This document shows positions 16,941-25,994 of a DNA stretch of 64,000 nucleotides, one piece after another. The DNA comes from Croceifilum oryzae. Lineage in GTDB: Bacteria > Bacillota > Bacilli > Thermoactinomycetales > Thermoactinomycetaceae. A program made the position numbers and the translations under genes. Below the pieces are notes generated by a model. The model did no database searches. It worked only from the letters and a program-made list of their open reading frames with translations, and was not told the origin of the DNA. The first letter of the stretch is position 1. The number at the start of each line of letters is the position of its first letter. The stretch lies in NCBI RefSeq assembly GCF_030814315.1, contig NZ_JAUSUV010000002.1, forward strand, positions 186,001 to 250,000, read 5' to 3'.

Positions 16941-18311
16941 ATGACGGGCTTGTTTCAAGATAAGCATGTAGTCGTTCTAGGATTAGCGAGAAGCGGTTTT
17001 GCAGTAGCAAGGTTGCTTGTTGAGCAAGGTGCTAAGGTGATCGTGAATGATGCGAGAGAACGGATCGATTGTGCTAATGAGGCGGATCCGTTAGAGCAAA
17101 TGGGTGTCTCTGTAATTTGTGGTGGGCATCCTGATGATTTAATCAGTCATCGGGTTGACCTAGTGGTAAAGAATCCTGGAATTCCTTATCATATTAAACC
17201 GATTGAGCAGGCGCTTACACTAGGGATTCCGGTGGTAACGGAAGTAGAGATTGCAAGCCAATTTAGCAAGGCTCCTATTATTGGTATCACAGGTTCCAAT
17301 GGTAAAACCACCACCACCACTTTAGTTGGTAAGATGCTACAAAATAGTGAGGTTCCATCAGTGGTAGCAGGTAATATTGGTCAAGCACTATCGGAAGTAA
17401 CCCCTCACCTCTCGGAAAGCGATTGGCTCGTAGCAGAATTAAGTAGCTTTCAGCTAAAGGGAACCGTAACGTTCCGGCCTAAAATAGGTGCCCTATTAAA
17501 TGTGACTCCTGCACACATGGATTATCATCAGACGATGGAGGACTATGTAACATCAAAATGGAGCCTATTTCAAAATCAAACTCCAGATGATGTTGCCATT
17601 CTAAACGCTGATTCTGCTATCTGTAGAGAGTTAGCAGAGAGCGGGAGTCTAAAGAGTCGTATAATCTGGTTTTCAAAAGACGAAATGACTAACCAGGGTA
17701 TATGTATAAAAGATGGTTGGATCATCTCTACTCTGGATGGGAAGGAGATAGCGATCCTCCCTGTGGAAGAGGTTGCCCTACCTGGATCCTTTAATTTAGA
17801 GAATATACTAGCTGCTACTGCTATCTCGATCGTCGCTGGAGCGAATGTCGAGAGAATCGCAGAAACGATTCGAACGTTTCATGGTGTGGAACATCGGTTG
17901 GAGTATGTAGAGACGATCAAAGGAGTTCGTTATTATAACGATTCAAAAGCAACCAATGCGCAGGCAGCTTTAACGGCGCTTACTTCTTTTGAGGAGCCTA
18001 TCGTTTGGATAGCGGGTGGACTGGATCGAGGAGTCGACTTTCAGGAGCTAACTCCGGTTTTGTCTGAGCATGTACAAGCCGTGATTGCTTATGGAGAGTC
18101 GTCTCCGATTTTAGCGTTGCGAGCGAGAGAGGCGGGTATAGAATCGATTATTCAAGTAGAGGATATCGAAGAAGCCGTTTATTCCGCTCACGAGATTTCT
18201 CGTTCGGGAGATGTAGTCGTTCTCTCCCCAGCATGTGCAAGTTGGGATTTATATACCTCATTTGAGCAAAGAGGAAGCATTTTTAAACAAGCTGTGCATA
18301 GGCTTGTATAA
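16941..18311 (+). CDS. murD: UDP-N-acetylmuramoyl-L-alanine--D-glutamate ligase
   Basis: MurD adds D-glutamate to UDP-MurNAc-L-Ala. The 456-residue product starts MTGLFQDKHVVVLGLARSG (Rossmann-like UDP-binding domain), has the ATP loop GITGSNGKTTTTTL, the LLNVTPAHMDYHQTM segment and YYNDSKATNAQAALTAL, all MurD-type. The ATG at 16941 follows GGAGGAGG and is preferred; an in-frame ATG at 16881 lies inside mraY. It is tightly linked to mraY with one base between them. murG and murC, which usually accompany these genes, are not in the window. Confidence 0.95.
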   Translation: MTGLFQDKHVVVLGLARSGFAVARLLVEQGAKVIVNDARERIDCANEADPLEQMGVSVICGGHPDDLISHRVDLVVKNPGIPYHIKPIEQALTLGIPVVTEVEIASQFSKAPIIGITGSNGKTTTTTLVGKMLQNSEVPSVVAGNIGQALSEVTPHLSESDWLVAELSSFQLKGTVTFRPKIGALLNVTPAHMDYHQTMEDYVTSKWSLFQNQTPDDVAILNADSAICRELAESGSLKSRIIWFSKDEMTNQGICIKDGWIISTLDGKEIAILPVEEVALPGSFNLENILAATAISIVAGANVERIAETIRTFHGVEHRLEYVETIKGVRYYNDSKATNAQAALTALTSFEEPIVWIAGGLDRGVDFQELTPVLSEHVQAVIAYGESSPILALRAREAGIESIIQVEDIEEAVYSAHEISRSGDVVVLSPACASWDLYTSFEQRGSIFKQAVHRLV

Positions 18312-18350
18312 AGAGAATGCTTCGGAAGCTTAAATGAGGTGAGCACGTCT

Positions 18351-19451
18351 ATGCAAAAAACGAAAAAGAGTCCTGATTTTGTGATCGTAGTCGCTATTTT
18401 ATTATTACTTACCATTGGGGTCATGATGGTATATAGCGCTAGTGCTTCGATGGCGTTTCACAAATATGGTGATAGCTTTTATTTCGCAAAGCGTCAGCTC
18501 TTGTTTGCGGCATTGGGCGTGTTTTTTATGTTTCTCGTAACCAATGTGGATCGGAAGAAGCTATATGATATGGCAAAGCCTGCTGTGATCATATGCTTTA
18601 TCTTATTAGTAATTGTTCTGATACCCGGTATAGGGATCTGGCGGAACGGTGCTCGTAGTTGGCTCGGAATCGGAGCCTTTAGTATTCAACCATCTGAATT
18701 TACGAAACTGGCGATGATCTTTTTCTTAGCGAAGCTGTTTTCCCAGCCCACTTTTCAAATTCAGCGATTCCGCAAAGGATTCTTACCCGCTATGGGGATT
18801 TTGGGCGGAGCATTTGGGCTCATTATGTGCCAACCTGATTTGGGAACGGGCACGGTGTTAGTTGGGACGGGGATCTTGTTAATCTTTGTAGCAGGTGCCA
18901 AGATGAAGCATCTAGGCGGCTTTGCTTTGCTCGGTGCCGCAGGCTTTACGGGCTTGGTTTTAGAAGCTACGTATCGGATTAAGCGAATTACCTCTTTTTT
19001 TGACCCGTGGTCGGATCCGCAGGGAACGGGATACCAATTGATCCAGTCTCTCTATGCGATCGGTCCAGGTCGGCTCCTTGGTTTAGGATTTGGCATGAGT
19101 AGACAAAAACATTTATACTTACCAGAGCCGCATACTGACTTTATTTTTTCGATTCTGTCGGAAGAACTAGGTTTTCTGGGAATTACCATTGTGATAACGT
19201 TATTTGGAGTGTTAATTTGGAGAGGCTTCCGTACGGCGATTCGTGCGCAAGATTTATTTAGTTGCTTGGTCGCCACAGGGATCACCTCCATGCTAATGAT
19301 CCAAGTTGTCATTAATATTGGAGTTGTTTCAGGAACCTTTCCTGTTACGGGGATCACCTTACCTTTTCTAAGTTATGGTGGATCATCTCTTACTTTAACA
19401 CTGGTAGCAGTAGGAATTCTCTTGAATTTATCACGCAATACAAATAGATAA
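18351..19451 (+). CDS. spoVE: Stage V sporulation protein E, SEDS-family glycosyltransferase
   Basis: SEDS proteins polymerise lipid II into glycan strands together with a class B PBP. The product has 366 residues, the same length as B. subtilis SpoVE, with about ten membrane segments. Family blocks include VYSASASMAFHKYGDSFYF, GARSWLGIGAFSIQPSEFTK, CQPDLGTG and the near-C-terminal PFLSYGGSS. The ATG at 18351 is chosen because AGGTGAG lies 7 bases upstream; an in-frame GTG at 18339 has no ribosome site. Position between murD and murB matches SpoVE in Bacillus. Since no other ftsW is seen here, it could also serve vegetative division, but SpoVE (partner of SpoVD) is favoured. Confidence 0.88.
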   Translation: MQKTKKSPDFVIVVAILLLLTIGVMMVYSASASMAFHKYGDSFYFAKRQLLFAALGVFFMFLVTNVDRKKLYDMAKPAVIICFILLVIVLIPGIGIWRNGARSWLGIGAFSIQPSEFTKLAMIFFLAKLFSQPTFQIQRFRKGFLPAMGILGGAFGLIMCQPDLGTGTVLVGTGILLIFVAGAKMKHLGGFALLGAAGFTGLVLEATYRIKRITSFFDPWSDPQGTGYQLIQSLYAIGPGRLLGLGFGMSRQKHLYLPEPHTDFIFSILSEELGFLGITIVITLFGVLIWRGFRTAIRAQDLFSCLVATGITSMLMIQVVINIGVVSGTFPVTGITLPFLSYGGSSLTLTLVAVGILLNLSRNTNR

Positions 19452-19528
19452 GGAACACATATAAACATAGATGTGAATGAATCTCAGGACCCACTCACAT
19501 GGTCTAGCATCTAGTAGGAGGGGACAAA

Positions 19529-20440
19529 ATGAGAAAACCATTTGTAGAAGACTTGATACGTGTAGGGGTTCAAGACATAAAAGAGAACGAACCATTGTCC
19601 CGTCACACCACGTGGAAAGTGGGCGGACCAGCTGACTTTTTGATTAACGTAAAGACAAAAAATGAGCTAGAAAATGTAATGAAAGTAATTAACAAACACA
19701 AGCTTCCATGGAGAGTCATCGGTCGGGGTTCAAACCTCTTGGTGCGAGATGGTGGGATTCGTGGGGTTGTCATTAAACTAGATAAAGGGTTTGAGTACTT
19801 CGAATTTCAAGGGACTAAGGTGATAGCAGGAGGCGGAACTTCTACTGTTATGCTTGCTACGAAGACAGCACGTCAAGGGCTTACGGGTTTCGAATTTGCT
19901 GGAGGGATACCGGGTAACATCGGTGGGGCTGTCTATATGAACGGTGGAGCCCATGGTTCGGATGTTTCAGAGGTCCTTGTTTCAGCAGAAGTGTTGCTAG
20001 AATCAGGTGAGTGGATTACATTGTCTAATGAACAGTTGGCATTTTCCTATCGTACATCGGTGTTACAGAAGGACATGCGTGGAATTGTAACAGAAGCGAC
20101 GTTTCAGCTTGAGGAAGGGGATGCTGAAGTTATAACGGATGCATTAACCCGGTTCAAAGATCGTCGTCGACAGACACAGCCTCTGCAACTCCCGTGTGCA
20201 GGCAGTGTATTCCGTAATCCAGTTGGCGATTTTTCGGGACGCCTGATCGAGGAAGCAGGTCTTCGAGGGTATCGGATCGGTGGTGCAGAAGTTTCAACCA
20301 TGCACTGTAACTTCATTGTAAATATAGATCAAGCAACAGCGCAAAATGTACTGGATTTGATCGCACATGTTCAAAAAACGATTCGTGAAAAGTATCATGT
20401 TGAACTAGAGCCTGAGGTACAGGTGATCGGAGAGGCCTAA
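19529..20440 (+). CDS. murB: UDP-N-acetylenolpyruvoylglucosamine reductase
   Basis: MurB is the FAD-dependent enzyme that completes UDP-MurNAc by NADPH reduction of the enolpyruvyl group. The 303-residue product has the FAD-binding VIGRGSNLLVRDGGIRG, the GFEFAGGIPGNIGGAVYMN block, and the catalytic-site GSVFRNPVGDFSGRLIEEAG of type II MurB. It is 77 bases downstream of spoVE; in Bacillus murG lies in that gap but here there is only an AT-rich spacer with a weak inverted repeat. GTAGGAGGGG precedes the ATG. A strong terminator follows, so murB ends this transcript. Confidence 0.96.
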   Translation: MRKPFVEDLIRVGVQDIKENEPLSRHTTWKVGGPADFLINVKTKNELENVMKVINKHKLPWRVIGRGSNLLVRDGGIRGVVIKLDKGFEYFEFQGTKVIAGGGTSTVMLATKTARQGLTGFEFAGGIPGNIGGAVYMNGGAHGSDVSEVLVSAEVLLESGEWITLSNEQLAFSYRTSVLQKDMRGIVTEATFQLEEGDAEVITDALTRFKDRRRQTQPLQLPCAGSVFRNPVGDFSGRLIEEAGLRGYRIGGAEVSTMHCNFIVNIDQATAQNVLDLIAHVQKTIREKYHVELEPEVQVIGEA

Positions 20441-20452
20441 ATGGAGTAAATG

Positions 20453-20492
20453 AACAGCTGACTTTTGAGTAAGTTGGCTGTTTTAATTTTTG
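20453..20492 (+). terminator. Rho-independent terminator after murB
   Basis: AACAGCTGACTT (20453-20464) pairs with AAGTTGGCTGTT (20471-20482), a 12-bp stem with two G-U pairs and a 6-base loop, then TTAATTTTT. Confidence 0.88.
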
Positions 20493-20617
20493 TCTATATT
20501 ATCAAAAAGGATTATTATTATCTTTCCCCTCTCACTATTTGTGGTAATATATATGGAAGATTATTGTGAGGGTACTCCATAGATTCGACAGGCAGATTTA
20601 AGGAGAGGACGATTGGG

Positions 20618-21349
20618 TTGAATGATCGCGTTCCCCCATTACGAGTAAAGGCTGTTCGCAAAAAGTCTCCCTCGGTCTGGGCTCTGCTTCTGATCTTTTT
20701 GTTTTTTATGGGCTTTATGTTTGTTCTTCTCTTACGTTCTCCACTCGGAAAAATCGAACAAATTGTAATCGAAGGAAATCAATTGGTTCCACAAAACGAA
20801 ATTTCCAGCAAACTAGGAACCAAAGTAGGTGGCTCTTTTTTTGCATTTCGCCCGCAAGATGCTCAAAAAGCAATTGCTTCCATTCCAGAAGTAAAGCGGG
20901 TAGAAGTACATAGATCGTTTCCAAGTAAGATCACGGTTACATTACAAGAACAACGAATGGTTGCGTTTGTAAGAACAGCGGATGGGGCAGTTCTTCCTCT
21001 TTTGGAAAATGGGAAGATCATGACTCAGAGGAATACGGTTTCCATGTTGCAACAAGTACCTATATTTGAAAAATGGGATCTTACTAGTGAGGTGTTTCAT
21101 CAAGCAGTAGAGATGTTCTCCCGTTGTTCCTTGTCGGATTTGAAAGAGATAACGTATATTCACCCAGTAGAAGGGTATCCGGATCAAATGCTCCTACAAA
21201 GTAAGATGGGACATAAAATTTATGTTCGTATCGAAGATTTACCTGAGAAGATGAAACTTTATTCTTCTTTTCACAATCAACCTGCGGGCACTTTGTATTT
21301 ATTGGAAAGTGTATGGTTTACACCCGACACAGCACATGAAACCCAGTAA
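20618..21349 (+). CDS. divIB: Cell division protein DivIB (FtsQ)
   Basis: DivIB/FtsQ is a bitopic divisome protein linking FtsL/DivIC to the septal synthase. The 243-residue product has a basic cytoplasmic tail, a single membrane segment (about residues 22-42, WALLLIFLFFMGFMFVLLL), a POTRA domain starting at GKIEQIVIEGNQLVPQNEIS, and a beta domain with VKRVEVHRSFPSKITVTLQE. The start is TTG at 20618, 9 bases after AGGAGAGG; the nearby ATG is out of frame. Identity is supported by position before ftsA; the ylxW, ylxX and sbp genes found here in B. subtilis are absent. Confidence 0.9.
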   Translation: MNDRVPPLRVKAVRKKSPSVWALLLIFLFFMGFMFVLLLRSPLGKIEQIVIEGNQLVPQNEISSKLGTKVGGSFFAFRPQDAQKAIASIPEVKRVEVHRSFPSKITVTLQEQRMVAFVRTADGAVLPLLENGKIMTQRNTVSMLQQVPIFEKWDLTSEVFHQAVEMFSRCSLSDLKEITYIHPVEGYPDQMLLQSKMGHKIYVRIEDLPEKMKLYSSFHNQPAGTLYLLESVWFTPDTAHETQ

Positions 21350-21486
21350 TGGGTATTGATGTAATTTATTTACTGTTTTTCGTTTTGTAAAAAAAGGTGA
21401 TCTTTCTTGATCTGTTGAATTAGTCAGAGGGTAATGCTTTTTCCTCCCAAAAAAGAGTTGCCAAATCGGGCGAGGAGGTGCCCAGT

Positions 21487-22722
21487 TTGAACGATCAGTT
21501 CATTGTGACGTTGGATATTGGGACTACGCAAATAAAAGCGTTTATTGCAGAAATGCATGCTGATGGTAATTTACAAATCGTCGGTGTAGGCACGGCCAAA
21601 TCACTGGGGATGAAAAAAGGTGCCATCGTTGATCTGGACCAAGCAGTATTCTCCGTTCGCCAAGCAATTCAACAAGCGGAGCGAATGGTTGGGATAGAGA
21701 TTTCCAAAGTCTATGTAGGAATTTCGGGGAACCATGTTGCCGTTCAGCATAGTCATGGTCTCGTTGCTGTTTCGAGTGAGTCTCGGGTCATCGAGAACCA
21801 GGATTTGGATCGAGTCTTGCAGGCGTGTCGTGTGATTAATCTACCTCAAGAACGTACCATTTTTGATGTGGTACCTACTCAATATATCGTGGATGGGGTT
21901 AGCGAGATTCGAGATCCTCGCGGTATGTTTGGCGTTCGACTAGAGGTAGAGGCAATGGTGCTCACTGCTACTAAGACTGTCATACAAAATATGGAGCGTT
22001 GCTTAGAAAAAGCACAGTTAGAAATTGCGGGTGTGATTTATCTTCCCCATGCATTGGGAGAAGCTTGTCTCACTTTGGATGAGAAGCAGATCGGTGTCGT
22101 ACTATTAGATTTCGGTGGTGGTACTATCACGATTTCGGCTTATCATCAAGGCAATTTAACTGGAACTGCAGTCATCCCCATGGGTGGTGAGTATCTAACG
22201 AGTGATATTGCCATCGTGCTTCGAACTCATAGTGATGTTGCAGAGGAAATCAAATGTAAATATGGTTGTGCGTTAGCGGATCTAGCAAATAAAAATGAAA
22301 GTTTTTCGGTTCAGACCCTCAATGATCAGAAGGAAGTTGTTTATCATCAAGACAACCTAGCAGAGATTATCGAGTCAAGACTTTCTGAGATGTTCTACCT
22401 AGTGCGACAACAATTGCAGTATATGGGAGTGAACGATCGCCCATCAGGTGGCTTCGTATTAACGGGTGGCGTTATGTCTACGCGGAATATTCTTGCCACA
22501 GCACAAAAATATTTAGGACAACCTGTCCGCGTGGCCCAGCCAGAAAACATAGGAGTAAATGAGCCTAGTTATATGGGTGGGGTGAGTATGGTTCACTATT
22601 TGGGTCAACGTGGGATGATCCAAGTACCTGAAACCATTCCTAACGATGTAGCTCGTTCCAAGAAACAACATGGAGAATCTGCTTTTTCGAAGATGAAAAA
22701 TTGGTTTAGTGATTTTATATAA
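21487..22722 (+). CDS. ftsA: Cell division protein FtsA
   Basis: FtsA is the actin-like ATPase that tethers FtsZ to the membrane. The product shows the phosphate-1 motif [13 protein letters not shown] at the N-terminus, the SHS2 (1C) region around [14 protein letters not shown], phosphate-2 [14 protein letters not shown] and the adenosine motif FVLTGGVMS. The last residues, [14 protein letters not shown], form the amphipathic membrane-targeting helix. TTG at 21487 (411 residues) is chosen because GAGGAGG stands 8 bases upstream; the in-frame GTG at 21478 is part of that ribosome site. ftsZ follows with a 55-base gap. Confidence 0.95.
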   Translation: MNDQFIVTLDIGTTQIKAFIAEMHADGNLQIVGVGTAKSLGMKKGAIVDLDQAVFSVRQAIQQAERMVGIEISKVYVGISGNHVAVQHSHGLVAVSSESRVIENQDLDRVLQACRVINLPQERTIFDVVPTQYIVDGVSEIRDPRGMFGVRLEVEAMVLTATKTVIQNMERCLEKAQLEIAGVIYLPHALGEACLTLDEKQIGVVLLDFGGGTITISAYHQGNLTGTAVIPMGGEYLTSDIAIVLRTHSDVAEEIKCKYGCALADLANKNESFSVQTLNDQKEVVYHQDNLAEIIESRLSEMFYLVRQQLQYMGVNDRPSGGFVLTGGVMSTRNILATAQKYLGQPVRVAQPENIGVNEPSYMGGVSMVHYLGQRGMIQVPETIPNDVARSKKQHGESAFSKMKNWFSDFI

Positions 22723-22777
22723 TTCACTAAAAAACGAAGTTATGTCATTATATTTTCGCATGGGAGGGAACCTGGTC

Positions 22778-24004
22778 ATGGGTTTTGAATTTGGTATGGA
22801 TCTAGAACACGAGATGATTGCACAGATTAAGGTCATCGGAGTGGGTGGTGGTGGCAGTAACGCGGTCAATCGTATGATTGATGCGGGAGTGCAAGGTGTA
22901 GAATTTATCGCAGTCAATACAGATGCGCAAGCACTCCATCGCTCGAAAGCGCCTATTAAACTACAAATTGGCGAAAAGCTAACGCGTGGACTTGGTGCAG
23001 GCGCGAAGCCAGAAGTAGGAAAAAAGGCAGCAGAAGAGAGTCGAGAGCAGATCGAAAACGCTCTTCGTGGTGCGGATATGGTGTTTGTGACAGCAGGTAT
23101 GGGTGGCGGTACTGGAACAGGAGCCGCTCCAGAAATTGCATTGATTGCCAGAGAGATCGGTGCACTAACTGTAGGAGTGGTGACGAAACCATTTGCCTTT
23201 GAAGGAAAGAAGCGATCCCTTCAGGCGGAGTCAGGTGTCACGGCACTGAAAGAAAATGTAGATACCTTAATTGTTATTCCAAATGATCGCCTGTTAGAGA
23301 TTGTAGATAAAAATACTCCTATGCTAGAAGCATTCCGAGAAGCCGATAATGTCTTACGCCAAGGTGTACAAGGGATCTCTGATTTGATTGCGGTTCCTGG
23401 TTTGATTAACTTAGACTTCGCAGACGTGAAAACCATTATGACAGAGAGAGGATCTGCTCTGATGGGTATCGGTTCTGCTTCTGGTGAAAATCGTGCCGCA
23501 GAAGCAGCTCGTAAGGCAATCTGTAGTCCATTGTTAGAAACTTCCATTGATGGAGCTCGTGGAGTTCTAATGAATATTACGGGTGGAAATAATCTAAGTC
23601 TTTATGAGGTGAATGAGGCGGCAGATATCGTGATGCGTGCCTCCCATGCGGATGTCAATATGATCTTTGGTGCTGTTATTAACGAAGATTTAAAAGACGA
23701 GATTCGTGTTACCGTGATCGCTACAGGATTTGATTCTGCTAAAAATGATCCACGTGTAGGAAGAAAGCCACAGATGAACTCGTCCAATGGGATGCGTAAT
23801 TCATCAGATCCTTATAAACCGCTGTTTCCAAACGATGGCTTCCGTATGGAAGACGCACAGTCAAACCAAACATCCTATGAAACAGCTTCATATCGCTATG
23901 CTCCTATACAAGATCAAAAGCAACCTAAAAATAGTAGGGATGGCAGAGTATTAGATGAAACATATGATATCCCAACTTTTTTACGTAACCAATTAAAAAA
24001 ATAA
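22778..24004 (+). CDS. ftsZ: Cell division protein FtsZ
   Basis: FtsZ is the tubulin-like GTPase of the cytokinetic ring. The 408-residue product contains [18 protein letters not shown], the tubulin signature [12 protein letters not shown] near residue 107, and the T7-loop region [14 protein letters not shown] variable, Asn/Gln-rich linker of about 60 residues is followed by the C-terminal conserved peptide DIPTFLRNQ, which binds FtsA and SepF (both encoded in the window). The ATG at 22778 follows GGGAGGG by 9 bases; an in-frame ATG at 22760 has no such site and longer forms would overlap ftsA. A terminator follows. Confidence 0.97.
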   Translation: MGFEFGMDLEHEMIAQIKVIGVGGGGSNAVNRMIDAGVQGVEFIAVNTDAQALHRSKAPIKLQIGEKLTRGLGAGAKPEVGKKAAEESREQIENALRGADMVFVTAGMGGGTGTGAAPEIALIAREIGALTVGVVTKPFAFEGKKRSLQAESGVTALKENVDTLIVIPNDRLLEIVDKNTPMLEAFREADNVLRQGVQGISDLIAVPGLINLDFADVKTIMTERGSALMGIGSASGENRAAEAARKAICSPLLETSIDGARGVLMNITGGNNLSLYEVNEAADIVMRASHADVNMIFGAVINEDLKDEIRVTVIATGFDSAKNDPRVGRKPQMNSSNGMRNSSDPYKPLFPNDGFRMEDAQSNQTSYETASYRYAPIQDQKQPKNSRDGRVLDETYDIPTFLRNQLKK

Positions 24005-24024
24005 AGAAAGTCTCCTCTATTTTG

Positions 24025-24066
24025 AAGCGTGAATCGATATCGATATCGATTTTCGCTTTTTTTTTC
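24025..24066 (+). terminator. Rho-independent terminator after ftsZ
   Basis: AAGCG with CGCTT and AATCGATAT with ATATCGATT form one long stem with a small internal mismatch, followed by eight or more T. It closes the ftsA-ftsZ transcript. Confidence 0.87.
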
Positions 24067-24071
24067 TTTTT

Positions 24072-24139
24072 TTCGACGAAAGAAATAAGATTTTTTGGGC
24101 AAGTTTCAACAGACTTTGAAATATAGATTACGATATACT
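24072..24139 (+). promoter_or_regulatory. Spo0A-type spoIIG promoter (22-base spacer, two 0A-like boxes)
   Basis: The -10 is TATACT (24134-24139). Exactly 22 bases upstream is TCAACA (24106-24111), a -35-like hexamer. Two Spo0A-box-like sites in reverse orientation, TTCGACG (24072-24078) and TTCAACA (24105-24111), each differ from TTCGACA by one base; the second overlaps the -35. The B. subtilis spoIIG promoter has the same unusual 22-base spacing and Spo0A sites over the -35 region. Spo0A activation at the onset of sporulation is therefore inferred. Confidence 0.68.
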
Positions 24140-24174
24140 AAATTCATTCAAAAGACAGAGGAGGGATAGATTCT

Positions 24175-25086
24175 GTGACGGTTTATGCAGATGTCGTATT
24201 CCTTCTCAATGGCTGTATAGATTTATTACTCCTATGGCTTACTTCGGGAATTCGGAAGCAGCGATTCACTTGGTGGAGACTATGGTGTGCTGCGATTATG
24301 GGTGGTATCTATGCAACTCTCCAATTGTGGCCTGACTTTATTCCAGCATACTCGTTACCTGCTAAGTTATTAGTGTCGGTGCTGATGATTTGGTGTGCAT
24401 TTGGCTACCATCATCCGTACGCTTATCTACGAAATCTCGGAGTATTCTATCTGGTTTGTTTTGTCACAGGTGGAGCCATGATGGCCCTGCATTACTTCAT
24501 TACAGGGACATCTGATATCGGTGGAGGGATCTTGTTTACAGAGTCTCCAAACGGATGGGGTTCTCCTGTCTCATGGGTATTCCTCATGATTGGATTTCCG
24601 CTTGTCTGGGGCTACACCAAGATTTCATTTGGCTCGATTCAAGAGCGATCTGAAGTTCATCAGTTTCTGGTACCTGTACGAATTACGTTAGATGGCATAA
24701 AAGTGGATTGTACAGGGCTAGTTGACACAGGGAATCAGCTAAGAGATCCCATTACACGCTCGCCGGTCATGATGGTTGAGATGGAACAGTTACAAGACTT
24801 CCTCCCGCAAGAAGTATTCACCATGGTCCGAGCGAAGGATTGGGAGAAGGGTTGGACGGAAATTCCACCAGAGTGGATGATTAAAATTCGCATTATTCCG
24901 TATCGTGTTGCAGGTAGCGATCATGAAATGATGATTGCCTTTAAGCCAGATTCTGTAGAAATTTGGAAAGAAGATGAGTGGAATAATGTGGGAAAAGTTC
25001 TCATAGGAATAGATGTCGGACGAATCTCATCTGATGGAACCTATCAAGCTATTATTCATCCTTCTTGTTACTCTGTAGTAAGTTAA
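24175..25086 (+). CDS. spoIIGA: Sporulation sigma-E factor processing peptidase SpoIIGA
   Basis: SpoIIGA is the septal membrane aspartic protease that removes the pro-region of SigE in the mother cell after a signal from SpoIIR. The 303-residue product starts TVYADVVFLLNGCIDLLLLW, has five hydrophobic segments in the first 160 residues, and a soluble C-terminal protease domain with the catalytic aspartate in GLVDTGNQLRDPITRSPV. Start is GTG at 24175, preceded by GAGGAGGGA. It is 33 bases upstream of its substrate gene sigE, forming the spoIIG operon. Confidence 0.95.
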   Translation: MTVYADVVFLLNGCIDLLLLWLTSGIRKQRFTWWRLWCAAIMGGIYATLQLWPDFIPAYSLPAKLLVSVLMIWCAFGYHHPYAYLRNLGVFYLVCFVTGGAMMALHYFITGTSDIGGGILFTESPNGWGSPVSWVFLMIGFPLVWGYTKISFGSIQERSEVHQFLVPVRITLDGIKVDCTGLVDTGNQLRDPITRSPVMMVEMEQLQDFLPQEVFTMVRAKDWEKGWTEIPPEWMIKIRIIPYRVAGSDHEMMIAFKPDSVEIWKEDEWNNVGKVLIGIDVGRISSDGTYQAIIHPSCYSVVS

Positions 25087-25119
25087 GTCACTATGTAGAC
25101 CGATGAAAGGGGTAGATCC

Positions 25120-25842
25120 ATGGTTATAAAGTGGAAGCTCTTATGCCAACTTTTTTGGTATCGCATGCTCATCTACATGGGGCTAAAAGGCGAAGAACTC
25201 TATTATATTGGTGGGAGTGAAGCACTGCCGCCACCGCTGACAAGAGAGGAAGAAGAACATCTTCTTCTACGCCTTCCAAGTGGAGATACTGCTGTTCGAG
25301 CGATGTTGATCGAAAGAAATCTTCGTCTGGTTGTCTATATTGCCCGTAAGTTTGAAAATACAGGGATTAATATCGAGGACCTAGTCTCCATAGGCACAAT
25401 TGGCTTGATTAAAGCAGTGAATACATTTGATCCTTCTAAGAAAATTAAGCTGGCTACTTATGCTTCTCGTTGTATTGAAAATGAAATTTTGATGTTCCTA
25501 CGTCGTAATAATAAGATTCGGTCCGAAGTATCTTTCGATGAACCCTTAAACATAGATTGGGACGGAAATGAATTACTGTTATCCGATGTGATGGGAACGG
25601 AAAATGATATTATCTACCGTGATTTAGAAGATCAAGTAGATCGAAAAATTTTGCGTTCTGCTCTATCAAATCTATCAGATCGTGAAAGAAAGATTATGGT
25701 TCTTCGTTTTGGATTAGATGGTGGCGAAGAAAAGACTCAAAAAGATGTAGCGGACTTACTTGGAATCTCTCAATCTTATATTTCTCGTTTGGAAAAAAGG
25801 ATTATTAAGAGATTACGAAAAGAATTTAACAAGATGGTTTGA
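25120..25842 (+). CDS. sigE: RNA polymerase sigma-E factor precursor
   Basis: SigE is the early mother-cell sporulation sigma factor. The 240-residue product has an N-terminal hydrophobic/basic pro-sequence (about 27 residues, with LWY-like [12 protein letters not shown]) that anchors it until SpoIIGA cleaves near GEELYYIGG. Region 2 is highly conserved ([22 protein letters not shown] and [20 protein letters not shown]), as is region 4 with the helix-turn-helix [18 protein letters not shown]. The ATG follows GAAAGGGG. The second gene of the spoIIG operon. Confidence 0.97.
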   Translation: MVIKWKLLCQLFWYRMLIYMGLKGEELYYIGGSEALPPPLTREEEEHLLLRLPSGDTAVRAMLIERNLRLVVYIARKFENTGINIEDLVSIGTIGLIKAVNTFDPSKKIKLATYASRCIENEILMFLRRNNKIRSEVSFDEPLNIDWDGNELLLSDVMGTENDIIYRDLEDQVDRKILRSALSNLSDRERKIMVLRFGLDGGEEKTQKDVADLLGISQSYISRLEKRIIKRLRKEFNKMV

Positions 25843-25946
25843 TCGTGTCTTAGTTCATTATAAACAAGAACATCTGTTCGGTAAAGAGGGAATTTTTTGT
25901 TTAAAATGGTATAAATTTAATTTCTTTGGGTTTGATTATAAATTTC

Positions 25947-25987
25947 CCTCCTCAGGAGATACTTACCAATAGTTGCATCTGAGGAGG
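25947..25987 (+). promoter_or_regulatory. Hairpin occluding the sigG ribosome binding site
   Basis: CCTCCTCAG (25947-25955) is perfectly complementary to CTGAGGAGG (25979-25987), whose GAGGAGG is the sigG ribosome site 7 bases before the ATG. A 23-base loop separates the arms. A leader hairpin that lowers sigG translation has been described in B. subtilis. Here it is predicted to act the same way. Confidence 0.75.
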
Positions 25988-25994
25988 TACTTTT

